Assembly (NCBI RefSeq): GCF_003429005.1
Contig: NZ_QVQV01000001.1
Span: 1,109,864 to 1,173,863, forward strand
Reading direction: 5' to 3'
DNA from: Paraburkholderia sp. DHOC27
Lineage (GTDB): Bacteria > Pseudomonadota > Gammaproteobacteria > Burkholderiales > Burkholderiaceae
Length of the DNA: 64,000 nucleotides
The position numbers and the translations under genes were made by a program. Below, piece after piece: positions 7,566 to 16,859 of the stretch (the first letter of the stretch is position 1; every line of letters begins with the position of its first letter). Below the pieces are notes generated by a model. It worked only from the letters and a program-made list of their open reading frames with translations, did not search any database and had not been told where the DNA came from.

Positions 7566-8189
7566 GTGGCCCGACCGAGGGAGTTTGACGAAGACGCCGT
7601 GCTGCGCGCCGCTGCGCACCGGTTCTGGATGTACGGATATGAGGCAACGTCCGTGCGCGATCTGGGGCGCGAGATGGGGATTACGCAGGCTAGTCTCTAC
7701 AACGCGTTTGGCGACAAGCGGTCCTTGTTTCAGCTCGCGCTGGGCTATTACGTCGAGAACAATTTTGCCGAACGCTCGTCACGCATCGAGCGCGAGTTGT
7801 CAGGGCGCAAGGCAATCGAGACCTTTCTCAAGGAGATCATCGAGCTCTCCTTGAAGGACCCGGATCGTAAAGGGTGCCTGCTGGTGAATTCAGCAATGGA
7901 GGTCGCCCCGCACGACCCGGCGTTGCAGTCCGTGATTGCGGCTGAGCTTGCGCGCGTCGAGGCCTTCTTCAAGCGCTGCATCGTTGCGGGGCAGCAGGCG
8001 GGAGACATTCCAGCGCTTCTCGCGCCGGACGATCTGGCCAAAATGCTGCTGAGCGTGCACATAGGTATTCGCGTGCTCGCACGTTCACGGCCCGAGCGGG
8101 CGCTCCTCGAAGGCGCCGCCCGTCCCGCGTTCGCGTTGTTGCGCGGTGACGGCAAGGAACGCAAGCGGGCAGTCAGACGGTCGAATTAG
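7566..8189 (+). CDS. TetR/AcrR-family transcriptional regulator
   Basis: A 207-residue TetR-type regulator. The DNA-binding domain is at about residues 5-55 (GITQASLYNAFGDKRSLF), and the C-terminal ligand domain resembles the family's tetracyclin-repressor-like C-terminal form (LKDPDRKGCLLVNSA). The start is the GTG at 7566, preceded by GGGAGG at 7556-7561; an in-frame start at 7452 would overlap the sigma-factor leader and lacks a ribosome site. It is divergent from the sigma-nrsF pair and convergent with the beta-propeller gene. A strong hairpin containing the 14-nt dyad TGTGTATCTACACA follows its stop directly. Target unknown. Confidence 0.9.
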   Translation: MARPREFDEDAVLRAAAHRFWMYGYEATSVRDLGREMGITQASLYNAFGDKRSLFQLALGYYVENNFAERSSRIERELSGRKAIETFLKEIIELSLKDPDRKGCLLVNSAMEVAPHDPALQSVIAAELARVEAFFKRCIVAGQQAGDIPALLAPDDLAKMLLSVHIGIRVLARSRPERALLEGAARPAFALLRGDGKERKRAVRRSN

Positions 8190-8190
8190 T

Positions 8191-8236
8191 GCGCCCGTTG
8201 TTGTGTATCTACACAAACAACCTCGCATTCGGGCGC
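8191..8236. terminator. nested hairpin between convergent genes
   Basis: GCGCCCG (8191-8197) pairs with CGGGCGC (8230-8236), and inside it a second stem has TGTGTA-TC-TACACA (8202-8215) at its tip. It starts 2 bp after the TetR stop and lies before the convergent beta-propeller gene. It lacks a T-run, so it may be a bidirectional barrier. The inner 14-nt dyad also recurs at 32914-32927, so a protein-binding role is an alternative. Confidence 0.5.
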
Positions 8237-8333
8237 CCATCTTTCAGGAAGCCAGCCGCAGCATATCGCAACGGTTTCGATCATCGTCAGCGGCCGCGAG
8301 GCCGCCGACTCTGACGTTGCATGCGCACGTTCG

Positions 8334-9383
8334 TTAGAAGTTGAAGTGGCTGTCGTCGCGCAGGATGGCGATACCGTTGGTCGCGATGTTGTTGATGGTG
8401 ACGGCGTGCTTGAGCGTGAAGTTGCCGTCGCCGTCGACATCGAAAATCGAAACGTGCGACACGACGCCATTCGCGTCGACGACGGCGGCCAGGCGGTCGC
8501 GATACACGATATCCGCGGGGTTGCCCTGGAACGTCGCGACCACGGCCGCATCCTGCACGATCTTCTGACCGTACACCGCGTAGCGCGACACCGAGTGGCT
8601 CGGCGAGTTGGACGAGAACAGGAACGGGCCGTCCAGCGTCACCCAGCAGGGCGCCTGTTGTGTACCCGAATCGGTGACAGTCAGAACGGCATCGTTACGC
8701 ACGAGGCTGATTTCGTTGGCGTGGGCAATCGTCACGTAGGCATCGTCGCCGCGCGTGACGAGCCCAAAGGGCGCGTTGACGTTGGCCGGAATATTGGCCA
8801 CGGGTTTGGAGGACCCCGCCACCGCACCGTTCGAATTCAGATCCACCGTCTCGATGACATTGGTCTTTTCGCTGATGACCAGTTGACCATCCACCGCGCC
8901 GACCTGAGCAGCGGAGCCGTCTGCGACAACCAGCGCCGCTTCGCCGTCCGGATGCGGGTCCACGCCAAACCGGCTCATCAGGTGCGATTCGACGTGCGTT
9001 GTCGTCAGGATGTAGAGATGGTCACCGTGAAAGACGACGCTGACCGGATTCGCAACGGCAGGCACCAGCCCGATCAGATGAAGACCGAGCGACGCGTCTT
9101 TCCCGAACACCGACACATTCTTCGAACCGAAATTCACCACGGCGAGCAGATCGTGATTTTGCGCGATGCCGCCGGCGTTTCCGCTGACGCCGCCCACGCC
9201 GCCCGTTCTGACCTGCTCGGCCAGCGAGCCATCCGTTTTGTACACCAGCAATTCGTTGACTGCTGTATTCGACGCCGTGACCACGCGCGCATCTTCCTCG
9301 CGTGACTGGCTGCTCTGTGCGTGGGCCGTGCAGACAGCAAATAGCGACACAACAACCGCACTGAAAAGTGACAAGCGCTTCAT
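8334..9383 (-). CDS. secreted beta-propeller protein, probable SigF regulon member
   Basis: A 349-residue exported protein. Residues 1-23 are a signal peptide (hydrophobic core, HAQ cleavage). The mature part consists of repeated beta-rich blades, for example HDLLAVVNFGSKNVSVF, GDHLYILTTTHVES, DGQLVISEKTNVIETVDLN and DDAYVTIAHANEISLV, typical of a seven-bladed YncE/lactonase-type propeller. No catalytic or heme motif is evident and it has a single conserved-looking cysteine (APCWVTL). GAGGAG precedes the ATG. A promoter identical in pattern to that of bufA lies 79-104 bp upstream, suggesting co-expression with the copper-binding RiPP. The biochemical role is unknown; a periplasmic scaffold or metal-related role is conjecture. 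Confidence 0.85.
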   Translation of the reverse strand: MKRLSLFSAVVVSLFAVCTAHAQSSQSREEDARVVTASNTAVNELLVYKTDGSLAEQVRTGGVGGVSGNAGGIAQNHDLLAVVNFGSKNVSVFGKDASLGLHLIGLVPAVANPVSVVFHGDHLYILTTTHVESHLMSRFGVDPHPDGEAALVVADGSAAQVGAVDGQLVISEKTNVIETVDLNSNGAVAGSSKPVANIPANVNAPFGLVTRGDDAYVTIAHANEISLVRNDAVLTVTDSGTQQAPCWVTLDGPFLFSSNSPSHSVSRYAVYGQKIVQDAAVVATFQGNPADIVYRDRLAAVVDANGVVSHVSIFDVDGDGNFTLKHAVTINNIATNGIAILRDDSHFNF

Positions 9384-9461
9384 GATTGCTCCTCGATGTC
9401 CATGTGAACAGGGAAACCCGCCTTCGACCGCCCCGGATTACCCGGCGACGGTCAGTGCTAG

Positions 9462-9487
9462 TTCGTTCTGCGGGGACGTTCGGTTAC
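9462..9487 (-). promoter_or_regulatory. SigF-type (ECF) promoter before the beta-propeller gene
   Basis: On the minus strand GTAACC (9487-9482), 16 bases, then CGAA (9465-9462), 79 bp before the ATG at 9383. The 11 bases TCGATGTAACC are shared with the bufA promoter, extending the match beyond the core elements. The same sigma factor probably reads both. Confidence 0.8.
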
Positions 9488-9599
9488 ATCGAGTCGGAAC
9501 AAAATCCGTGTGACGCGTACGCGGCGGCGTCCACACGGCCTGTAAGCGATCAGTCAGGGCCATGCCCGACCAACCGCTTACATCAGAGCGCCGCGGCGT

Positions 9600-10379
9600 T
9601 TACTTGCTCTCGCTGGCCGCTTCGAGAATCAGATCGGCCACTTCTACCGGATGCGAAATCAGCGAGATGTGGCTCGCCTTGATTTCGATGGTATGCGCGT
9701 GCATGCGGTTTGCCATGAAGCGCTCCAGATCCGTATTGATGGTGCGATCTTCCGTGGATACCGCGTACCACGTCGGTTTGTCGTGCCATGCCGCGACCGT
9801 CGTCTTTGCCATCGTGATGGCCTTGCCGATTGGCTGTTGAACCGCGTAGTACGCTTCGGCTTCCTGCTTCGGCAGGTCGTTGGCAAAGTCGTCGACGAAG
9901 GCCTGCTCGGAGAGCTGACCATAGCCGTCAGCGGACCATTGCAGACCTGCCGATGCCGGCGCAGGCGGGAATTTCTTCGTCAATGCCGGATAGTCCTCGC
10001 CCGCATCCGGTGCGCGCGCGGCAATGTAGACGAGGCCCGCCACCTTCGGATCGTCGCCCGCCTGACTGATCACCATGCCACCGTACGAGTGCGCGACCAG
10101 CAAGGTGGGGCCATCCTGCTGCGCGAGTACGCGCTTCACGGCGTCGACATCCGCGTCGAGCGAGGTGGTGGGATTCTGTACCGCGGTAACGTGATAACCC
10201 TTCGCCTGCAACAGCGGGATCACCTTCTGCCAGCTCGATCCGTCCGCGAACAGGCCGTGCACCAGCACGATGTTCTTGACCGGGCCAACCGGCGCGGCGT
10301 TGTCCTGCGCAAATGCGCTCGCGGCGCCAAGCAGCGAAGTACTGGTAAGACAGGCTATGACGAATGCTTTTAATTTCAT
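9600..10379 (-). CDS. secreted alpha/beta hydrolase
   Basis: A 259-residue alpha/beta hydrolase. Residues 1-24 form a signal peptide (cleavage after SAFA). The oxyanion region is IVLVHGLFADGSSW (about 37-50), the nucleophile elbow is AHSYGG with Ser98, and a late histidine in SLISHPVEVADL completes a likely triad. The family includes esterases and salicylate-esterase/hydroxynitrile-lyase-like proteins common in Burkholderiales. The start at 10379 gives the signal peptide; the longer frame to 10532 adds non-homologous residues. The gene stands alone between the beta-propeller gene and the terminator of the first RND operon. Substrate unknown. Confidence 0.88.
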   Translation of the reverse strand: MKLKAFVIACLTSTSLLGAASAFAQDNAAPVGPVKNIVLVHGLFADGSSWQKVIPLLQAKGYHVTAVQNPTTSLDADVDAVKRVLAQQDGPTLLVAHSYGGMVISQAGDDPKVAGLVYIAARAPDAGEDYPALTKKFPPAPASAGLQWSADGYGQLSEQAFVDDFANDLPKQEAEAYYAVQQPIGKAITMAKTTVAAWHDKPTWYAVSTEDRTINTDLERFMANRMHAHTIEIKASHISLISHPVEVADLILEAASESK

Positions 10380-10596
10380 GAGACTGTGCTCGCAAAGGAG
10401 GAAAAGGCCAACGGAGGAGGCAGCTTGATTGCTGCGTACAAGAGGGCAAACACAGCAACGAGCCGGGTATTCCATCCATCGAAAAGATTTTTTTGGGCGC
10501 TTGAGTGTGTCGGTACACATGAAAGCGTGCACCGAGGTTGTGCAGTATTTTTTGCTAAATTCCAGTTAAGTAGGATGCCGAAACAAAAGAGCAGCG

Positions 10597-10628
10597 AAAA
10601 AAAATCCAGGCACTCTGGCCTGGATTTT
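10597..10628 (-). terminator. rho-independent terminator of RND operon 1
   Basis: On the minus strand an 11-bp perfect stem (AAAATCCAGGC/GCCTGGATTTT, loop of 6) is followed by eight T residues. It lies 28 bp after the stop of the outer membrane factor gene, ending the three-gene efflux operon. Confidence 0.9.
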
Positions 10629-10656
10629 GCACGGTTCTGCAGTTCGCTCAGGTCGA

Positions 10657-12132
10657 TCAGTTCGCTTGCGCAACCTGCTGCGGCGCGTCCCAGCCACCGC
10701 CCAGCGCCCGGAACGTTCTGACTGCCGCGCGTGCGGCGTCGGCCCGCGTTGCGTCTAGCTCATCGCGCGAGACGAGCAGCAGTCGGTCCGCATCGAGCAC
10801 ATCCGTCAACGTGATGGAGCCAGCACGATACGCCTTCTCCGACAGGTCGCGCGCCTTCGTGAGCGAATCCACTTCCTGCTGCAACTCCTGCGCCTGAATC
10901 TCCGTCTGCGAGAGCGCCATGAAGGCGTCCTCGACATCTTCCGTTGCCTTGAGCGCCGCTTCCTTGTACTGCGCGAGTGCTTCCGCGTGGGCGCCGCGCG
11001 CGTTCCTGACTTCCGCGTCCACCTTGCCGAAGTCGAACAGGCGCCACTGCAGCGCACCCGTGCCGATCGGCTCGAACGACTTCGCGCTGAACAGGTGATT
11101 GGTCGTCAGGCTATCGAAGCCCAGCGCGCCCGAGAGCGAAATCTTCGGATAGTAGTCGGAGATCGCGACGCCGATTTCCTCGTTCGACGCAGCCAGATGA
11201 CGTTCAGCCGCAATGATGTCCGGGCGGCGCCGCAGAACGTCGACCGGTTGATCGCCGGTGCCGATGGCGGGAATGTCCGGGATCACAGCGGCGTTCGTGT
11301 TCAACTCCGCCGCGTAGGTCCCGGGCTGGGCGCCCATCAGCACGTCGAGGCGATTGAGTTGCGCCTCGAGATCGACCCGCAGCGCGGGCATGGTTGCACG
11401 CGCCTGACGCAACAGCGCTTCGGCCTGGGCCACTTCGCGCTCGTCGGCCGCACCGGCCTGCTTGCGGGCCTTCACGAGTTCCAGCAAGTGTGTGTCGGTG
11501 TCGATCTGATCCTGTGTGACGGCGACACGCGCCTGCAGTCCCCTGATTTGCAGATACGCGTCCGCCGCATCCGCTGCCACCGTCACGCGCGTGCCGAGTT
11601 GCGTCGCTTCCGCGGCCTGCTCTTCGTCACTGGCGGCGCTATGCGCGCGCCGCAGGCCACCCGCCAGGTCGATTTCCCAACTGGCCGTCGCACCCACGAC
11701 GTAATCCTTCTGGTCGCGGCTGTAGTTCGGGAAGGCGCTGGCAAGCGCACCGAGCGGACTTTGCGTGCTCTGGTGTTCCGCTGTGTACGACGCGTTGGCA
11801 TCCACGGTGGGCAGCAACGCGGCGCCAGCGGCTTGCGCGGCCGCCCGTGCCTGGGTGACGCGCGCAATCGACGCCTGAAGATCCAGATTCTGATCCAGCG
11901 CGCGCTGCACGACCTTGGCGAGCATCGGATCGTTGAAGCCCGTCCACCAGCTGTCCAGCTTCGGCGCAGCCAGGGTGGTTTGCCGGTTCGCCACTGCGTC
12001 CTTGTTATGGAACGGCGCGAGGTCCGTCTTTGGGGCAACGTAGTCCGGGCCAACGGCGCAGCCGGCAAGTGCTGCACCAATGATCAGACTGCCGATGATC
12101 GCTTTCGACGTTCTCGATATCAGGTGTTTCAT
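10657..12132 (-). CDS. NodT/OprM-type outer membrane efflux lipoprotein (operon 1)
   Basis: A 491-residue outer membrane channel lipoprotein of a tripartite efflux pump. The signal peptide ends in the lipobox LAGC, with Cys25 as the acylated residue. Two outer-membrane-factor repeats follow, with family landmarks LDSWWTGFNDPML, LDQNLDLQASIARV, VDVLRRRPDIIAAERHL and LAYRAGSITLTDVLDADR-like text near the end. Its ATG overlaps the pump stop codon (ATGA) and GGAG precedes it. It is the third gene of the operon and ends before a strong terminator. A paralogue of the same length lies at 24202-25677. Substrate range cannot be deduced. Confidence 0.94.
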   Translation of the reverse strand: MKHLISRTSKAIIGSLIIGAALAGCAVGPDYVAPKTDLAPFHNKDAVANRQTTLAAPKLDSWWTGFNDPMLAKVVQRALDQNLDLQASIARVTQARAAAQAAGAALLPTVDANASYTAEHQSTQSPLGALASAFPNYSRDQKDYVVGATASWEIDLAGGLRRAHSAASDEEQAAEATQLGTRVTVAADAADAYLQIRGLQARVAVTQDQIDTDTHLLELVKARKQAGAADEREVAQAEALLRQARATMPALRVDLEAQLNRLDVLMGAQPGTYAAELNTNAAVIPDIPAIGTGDQPVDVLRRRPDIIAAERHLAASNEEIGVAISDYYPKISLSGALGFDSLTTNHLFSAKSFEPIGTGALQWRLFDFGKVDAEVRNARGAHAEALAQYKEAALKATEDVEDAFMALSQTEIQAQELQQEVDSLTKARDLSEKAYRAGSITLTDVLDADRLLLVSRDELDATRADAARAAVRTFRALGGGWDAPQQVAQAN

Positions 12133-15100
12133 TTTGCATCTCCACCGCTAAGCTGCCGGGGCAAAGGCACGGTGTCCCTCGCTGTGTCCTTGATCCCGAG
12201 CTTGCGAACAAAGGCATAGAACGCGGGCGTGAAGGCGAGGCCAAAGATCGTCACGCCGAGCATGCCGAAGAACACCGTGGTCCCGAGTGATTGCCGCATT
12301 TCCGATCCGGCGCCCGAGGCGATGGCGAGCGGCGCCACCCCGGCAATGAACGCGAACGAGGTCATCAGGATCGGGCGCAGACGCACGTGGGCCGCATGCA
12401 CCGCCGCGTCCTCCGCACCAACGCCGTCTTCCTCCTGCCTTTGCTTGGCGAACTCCACGATGAGAATCGCGTTCTTCGCCGCCAGCCCGACCAGCACCAC
12501 GAAGCCGATCTGCGCGAGGATGTCGATTGGCATCCCACGCATGTTCAGCCCAATGGCCGCCGCGAGCAGACACATCGGCACGATCAGCACGATCGCGAGC
12601 GGGGTCTTCCAGCTTTCGTACTGCGCGGCGAGCACGAGGAACACGAACAATGCCGAGGCCGCGAAAATCACCAGCGGCGACATGGTCTGCTCTTTCTGCT
12701 GATGCGCGAGGTCGGTCCACTCGTACGAGATACCGTTCGGAAGCACCTGATTGGCGAGCTGTTCCATGCGCTCGATGGCTTCGCCCGACGAGTATCCCGG
12801 ACCCGCTGCACCCATGATTTCCGCGGCGGGATACAGGTTGTAGCGCGGCACGCGATACGGCTGCGTCGTGTTCCTGAAGGTGGCCACGCTGCTGATCGGC
12901 ACCATCTCGCCGGCAGCATTGCGGACCTTCAAGCGGCCGATGTCCTCCGGCGTCTGGCGGAACGATTCATCGCCCTGGACGCGCACCTGATAACTGCGGC
13001 CCAGATAGTTGAAGTCGTTCACGTATTGCGAGCCGAGATACAGGTCCATCGTCGAGAACACATCGTTCGGCGTAAGACCGATTTTCTCTGCCTTGAGACG
13101 GTCGATATCCGCGTAGACGGATGGAGCCCCGGCGTTATACAGCGTGAACACGCCGCCAAACACCTTGTCTTTCCGCGCCGCCGCAACGAGCGCGTTGGTC
13201 GCGTTGGCGAGGGCTTGCGGACCCAGACCGCCACGGTCTTCGAGCATCAGCTTGAAGCCGCCCGCTGAACCGAGACCCTGCACAGGGGGCGGATTGATCA
13301 CGACGACCACGGCGTCCTTGACCACGGAGACGCGCTTGCGCAGCGTGACCAGCATCGAAGCCGCATTGACGCCGGGTACGTGTTTGCCATACAGCGAAGG
13401 CAGACCATAGAACAGCGTGCCGACGTTGGGCGCAATCGTGCCCGTGGTGACGTCGAAGCCTGCCACCGGCGAGGTGTGCGTCACACCTTGCATGCCCGGC
13501 GTCGTCAGAACGATCTCGTTGATTTCGCGGATTACCTTGTCGGTGCGTTCGAGGCTGGAGCCCGGTGGCAGGAAAGCGATCACCGCCTGGTAGCCGATGT
13601 CCTGATCCGGAATGAAGCCGGTCGGCATGCGTGACATCTGCAGGGCCGTCGCGCCAATCAGGCCGGCGTAGACAATCAGCATGACGGTGGTTGCGCGCAC
13701 GAAACGGCCGGTCATCTTGCCGTACCTCGAGGACAGCCATTCGAACGACGTGTTGAAGCGGCCAAACACGGCGTGATGCAGACGGCCGAGCGTAGTCGTG
13801 CCGCCGTGCGTCTTTTCCATGTCGTGCGGCTTGAGCAGCACCGCGCAGAGCGCCGGGCTTAGCGTGAGCGAAACAAAGCACGAGATGACCGTGGATGCCG
13901 CGATGGTGATGGCGAACTGCTTGAAGAACAACCCCGAAATGCCGGACATCAACGCCGTCGGACCGAACACCGCGCACAGCGTCAACGCAATGGCGATGAT
14001 GGCAGTCGAGACCTCGTTCATGGTCTGATGGGCGGCTTCGCGTGGCGACATGCCGAGCGCCATGTTGCGCTCGACGTTCTCGACCACGACGATGGCATCG
14101 TCGACCACGATCCCCACCGCGAGCACGAGCCCAAATAACGACAGGTTATTGATGGAGGCGCCGAACAGCGAAAGAATCGTGAACGTGCCGATCAGCGAAA
14201 CCGGAATGGCCACGACCGGGATGATGGTCGCACGCCAGTTCTGCAGGAACAGGTACACCACCCCCACCACCAGCAACACGGCAATCGCAATCGTCTTGAT
14301 CACTTCTTCGATGGACTGGCTGACGAAGGTGGTTGGGTCGTAAATCTTCTCGTAGTCGATGCCGGGCGGGAAGCTCTTCTTCAACTCAGCCATCTTGTCC
14401 CACACGGCGTGCTCGACCTGCACCACGTTGGCGTCCGGCGTCGCAATCACGAACCACGGCGTCGACGCATAACGGTCAGCGTAAGCCTTCGAGCCATAGT
14501 CCACCGAACCGAGTTCGACGCGGCCAATGTCGCGAATACGCGTGACACGTCCTTGCGGATCTGATTTGACGATCACATCGGCGAACTGCTCAGGCGTGCT
14601 CAAACGGCCGAGTGCATCAATGTTGATCTGGTAGGCGCCGCTCCCCTTGGTCGACACCGGCGGTTGATTCAGCACACCGGCCGAAACAGGCGCATTCTGG
14701 GCGCGCAGCGCAGCCAGAATTTCATTGGCACTGATGTTGTATGCAGCGGCCTTGTCCGAGTCGATCCAGATTCGCATGGCGTACTGCCGTTCGCCGAACA
14801 GCTGAAAGTCCGAGACGCCCGGCAGACGCGCAATCTGGTCGCGAATCTTGAGCATGTAGTTGGACATGTACTCAGGGCTGCGCGAACCGTCCGGTGAATA
14901 GACGTGCACGCCAAGCAGCAGCGCCTCAATAGTCTTCTTCACCTGTACACCTTGCAACTGCACGTCCTGCGGCAGACGCGACAGCGTGTCCTCGACGCGG
15001 CTGCGCGTGAGGAGCAGCGCCGTGTCCGGATTCGTGCCCACCTTGAAGATCACCGTGATGGTTAGCTGGCCGTTGCTGGTCGACTGGCTGGACATGTAAT

Positions 15101-15332
15101 CCATGTTCTCGACGCCGTTGATCGACTGTTCGAGCGGTGTGGCCACGGTGCGCGCGATCACGTCAGCCGATGCCCCCGGATAGGACGTCGTGATCTGGAT
15201 GGTGGTGGGGACGATGTTCGGATACTGGGCGACCGGCAGTGACATCATCGTCGCAAGACCGATGAGCACTGCGAATATGTTGAGCACCGCGGCAAAGCGC
15301 GGATGCTCGATGAAGAAGTGGGTGAGTTTCAC
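12129..15332 (-). CDS. RND (HAE-1) efflux pump, inner membrane subunit (operon 1)
   Basis: A 1067-residue proton-driven exporter of the AcrB/MexB/MexF type with twelve transmembrane helices and two large periplasmic loops. It starts MKLTHFFIEHPRFAAVLN; the N-terminal loop carries MSLPVAQYPNIVPTTIQ. The fourth helix region VGIVVDDAIVVVENVER holds the paired aspartates of the proton relay, and LMTSFAFIAGVAPLAIASG marks the C-terminal half. ATGA overlaps occur at both ends, joining it to the adaptor upstream and the outer membrane factor downstream. The paralogue at 25674-28856 is 1060 residues and almost collinear. It probably exports hydrophobic toxins or antibiotics. Confidence 0.95.
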   Translation of the reverse strand: MKLTHFFIEHPRFAAVLNIFAVLIGLATMMSLPVAQYPNIVPTTIQITTSYPGASADVIARTVATPLEQSINGVENMDYMSSQSTSNGQLTITVIFKVGTNPDTALLLTRSRVEDTLSRLPQDVQLQGVQVKKTIEALLLGVHVYSPDGSRSPEYMSNYMLKIRDQIARLPGVSDFQLFGERQYAMRIWIDSDKAAAYNISANEILAALRAQNAPVSAGVLNQPPVSTKGSGAYQINIDALGRLSTPEQFADVIVKSDPQGRVTRIRDIGRVELGSVDYGSKAYADRYASTPWFVIATPDANVVQVEHAVWDKMAELKKSFPPGIDYEKIYDPTTFVSQSIEEVIKTIAIAVLLVVGVVYLFLQNWRATIIPVVAIPVSLIGTFTILSLFGASINNLSLFGLVLAVGIVVDDAIVVVENVERNMALGMSPREAAHQTMNEVSTAIIAIALTLCAVFGPTALMSGISGLFFKQFAITIAASTVISCFVSLTLSPALCAVLLKPHDMEKTHGGTTTLGRLHHAVFGRFNTSFEWLSSRYGKMTGRFVRATTVMLIVYAGLIGATALQMSRMPTGFIPDQDIGYQAVIAFLPPGSSLERTDKVIREINEIVLTTPGMQGVTHTSPVAGFDVTTGTIAPNVGTLFYGLPSLYGKHVPGVNAASMLVTLRKRVSVVKDAVVVVINPPPVQGLGSAGGFKLMLEDRGGLGPQALANATNALVAAARKDKVFGGVFTLYNAGAPSVYADIDRLKAEKIGLTPNDVFSTMDLYLGSQYVNDFNYLGRSYQVRVQGDESFRQTPEDIGRLKVRNAAGEMVPISSVATFRNTTQPYRVPRYNLYPAAEIMGAAGPGYSSGEAIERMEQLANQVLPNGISYEWTDLAHQQKEQTMSPLVIFAASALFVFLVLAAQYESWKTPLAIVLIVPMCLLAAAIGLNMRGMPIDILAQIGFVVLVGLAAKNAILIVEFAKQRQEEDGVGAEDAAVHAAHVRLRPILMTSFAFIAGVAPLAIASGAGSEMRQSLGTTVFFGMLGVTIFGLAFTPAFYAFVRKLGIKDTARDTVPLPRQLSGGDAK

Positions 15333-16579
15333 GACTTCGCTCCTTCGGCAGCCTGGGTCGAATCAGGCTGAATGGTGCCCGCATGAGGCGCGACCTTTGT
15401 GCCAGGCCGCACGGACGGAATGCCGTCGATGACGATTTTGTCAGTGGGTTTAAGGCCGGAACGGATGACCCGCAGACCATCGCGCAGATCGCCAATCTCG
15501 ACTTTTCGCGGCGTGACGACGTCATCGTCGCCCACCACATACACCATGTGATCGGTCTGGTCCGCGAGGACCGCTGCGTCGGGAACCAGCAGGGCCGGCT
15601 GAGGCGCCGAGGTTGCGAGCTGGATCCTCGCAAAGCCGCCGGGTGTGAGGCTGAAGTCGCTATTGGGAATCGTCGCGCGCGCGTGGATGGTGCCGCTCGA
15701 ACGGTCCAGCGCGTTGTCGATGAAGTTCAGCGTGCCCTTGCGCGAAAAGCCGCTGTCGCCCGTTGGCGAAATGCTGACCGCGTCCGCCAGCGCACCCTTT
15801 TGTCCTGCGCGGGATTGCTGGAACGTCGAGTAGTCGTTCTCGCTCATGTCGAAGTCCAGATAGATCGGATCGAGCGAGACGATCGTCGCGAGCAGTGTGG
15901 TCGGGCTGCTGCCTGCACGGCTGCCGGACACCAGGTTGCCCGTCGACACGAGGTGAGTGCCCATGCGCCCGGTGAACGGTGCGTAGACCTTGCAGCGGTC
16001 CAGATCGAACTTCGCGTCGCGAACCTGGGCATTCGCGTCGTCCACGGCGGCCTGTGCGGCATGCTGTTCGGCCGCTTTCTGGTCGACGTTCTCGACCGTC
16101 CCCGCTTCAGAGCGTTGCAGTTCCTGGGCCCGCGCCAGTTCCCGCGTGCCGAGCGCCAGCCGGGCCTGCGCCGATTCCAGTTGTGCGGTCGCTTCGCTCA
16201 GCTTGATCTGATAAGGCTCGGGGTCGATCTGGAACAGCAGATCGCCCTTGTGCACGATATCGCCATCCTTGAACGCGATCTGGGTCAGCGTGCCGCCCAC
16301 CTGGGCGCGCAGTTCGACGCGGTCGACCGCCGAGAACTGCCCGAGAAAGCCCAGCCGTGCCTCGATATTGCGCTGTAGCGGTGCGCTGACTGCAACCGGC
16401 GCCGCAGGCGGAGCAGCAACCGGCGCCGCGCCGGATCCATGCAGGTGATACGCCGTTGCGGCAACAGCAACGACTACCGCCAGCGCGATGGCCTTACCAA
16501 CCCATCGTGGCTTACCCGCGTGTGCCGAGCTTTTTGGGGCCAACACGCCCACCTCGGCCGGGTCGAAACGATCGTTCAT
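15329..16579 (-). CDS. RND periplasmic adaptor subunit, MexE-like (operon 1)
   Basis: A 416-residue membrane fusion protein. A single membrane anchor (about 28-47) and a proline/alanine-rich linker precede the lipoyl half-motif RVELRAQVGGTLTQIAFKDG, the alpha-hairpin coiled coil (about 115-205; ATAQLESAQARLALGTREL, AAEQHAAQAAVDDANAQV), the second lipoyl half (FTGRMGTHLVSTGNLV) and the beta-barrel region with NALDRSSGTIHARATIPN. It bridges pump and channel in the periplasm. It is the first gene of the operon; GGGA lies upstream of the ATG, and its stop overlaps the pump start. The paralogue at 28853-30103 has the same length. Confidence 0.94.
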   Translation of the reverse strand: MNDRFDPAEVGVLAPKSSAHAGKPRWVGKAIALAVVVAVAATAYHLHGSGAAPVAAPPAAPVAVSAPLQRNIEARLGFLGQFSAVDRVELRAQVGGTLTQIAFKDGDIVHKGDLLFQIDPEPYQIKLSEATAQLESAQARLALGTRELARAQELQRSEAGTVENVDQKAAEQHAAQAAVDDANAQVRDAKFDLDRCKVYAPFTGRMGTHLVSTGNLVSGSRAGSSPTTLLATIVSLDPIYLDFDMSENDYSTFQQSRAGQKGALADAVSISPTGDSGFSRKGTLNFIDNALDRSSGTIHARATIPNSDFSLTPGGFARIQLATSAPQPALLVPDAAVLADQTDHMVYVVGDDDVVTPRKVEIGDLRDGLRVIRSGLKPTDKIVIDGIPSVRPGTKVAPHAGTIQPDSTQAAEGAKS

Positions 16580-16859
16580 AAAAATCCCAAATAAGTTAAC
16601 AGGCTGGAATGACTGTCAGCGCATTGCTCCAACACCGTGTCGGAGGACCGATACGCACTACCTCTAATCTAGATTGCGATCATAATCCACAAGTTCAAGA
16701 GTCTGCTCACCGGGTGATCTCGACACAGGCGCTCGACACACGCGTCTGATGCTCCGATAAACCGGAATAGCGAGTTTCTATGGAGGAATTAGATCGGAGC
16801 GCACGTCGGATCGCGCGCTCAACTCGTCACGATGCGGGGCGGTGTCGCCCCGGCAGTCA
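16580..16859. other. upstream region of RND operon 1, no gene
   Basis: 280 bp between the adaptor start and the stop of the MFS gene on the same strand. It holds a perfect palindrome AATCTAGATT at 16666-16675, a plausible operator half-way through the region. No open frame with a ribosome site was found. The promoter of the RND operon should lie here. Confidence 0.4.

Noticed and set aside
7423..7647. Longer sigma-factor start at the ATG 7647
   Set aside because: It would overlap the divergent TetR gene and adds residues unlike any sigma factor; TTG 7422 has a well-placed ribosome site.
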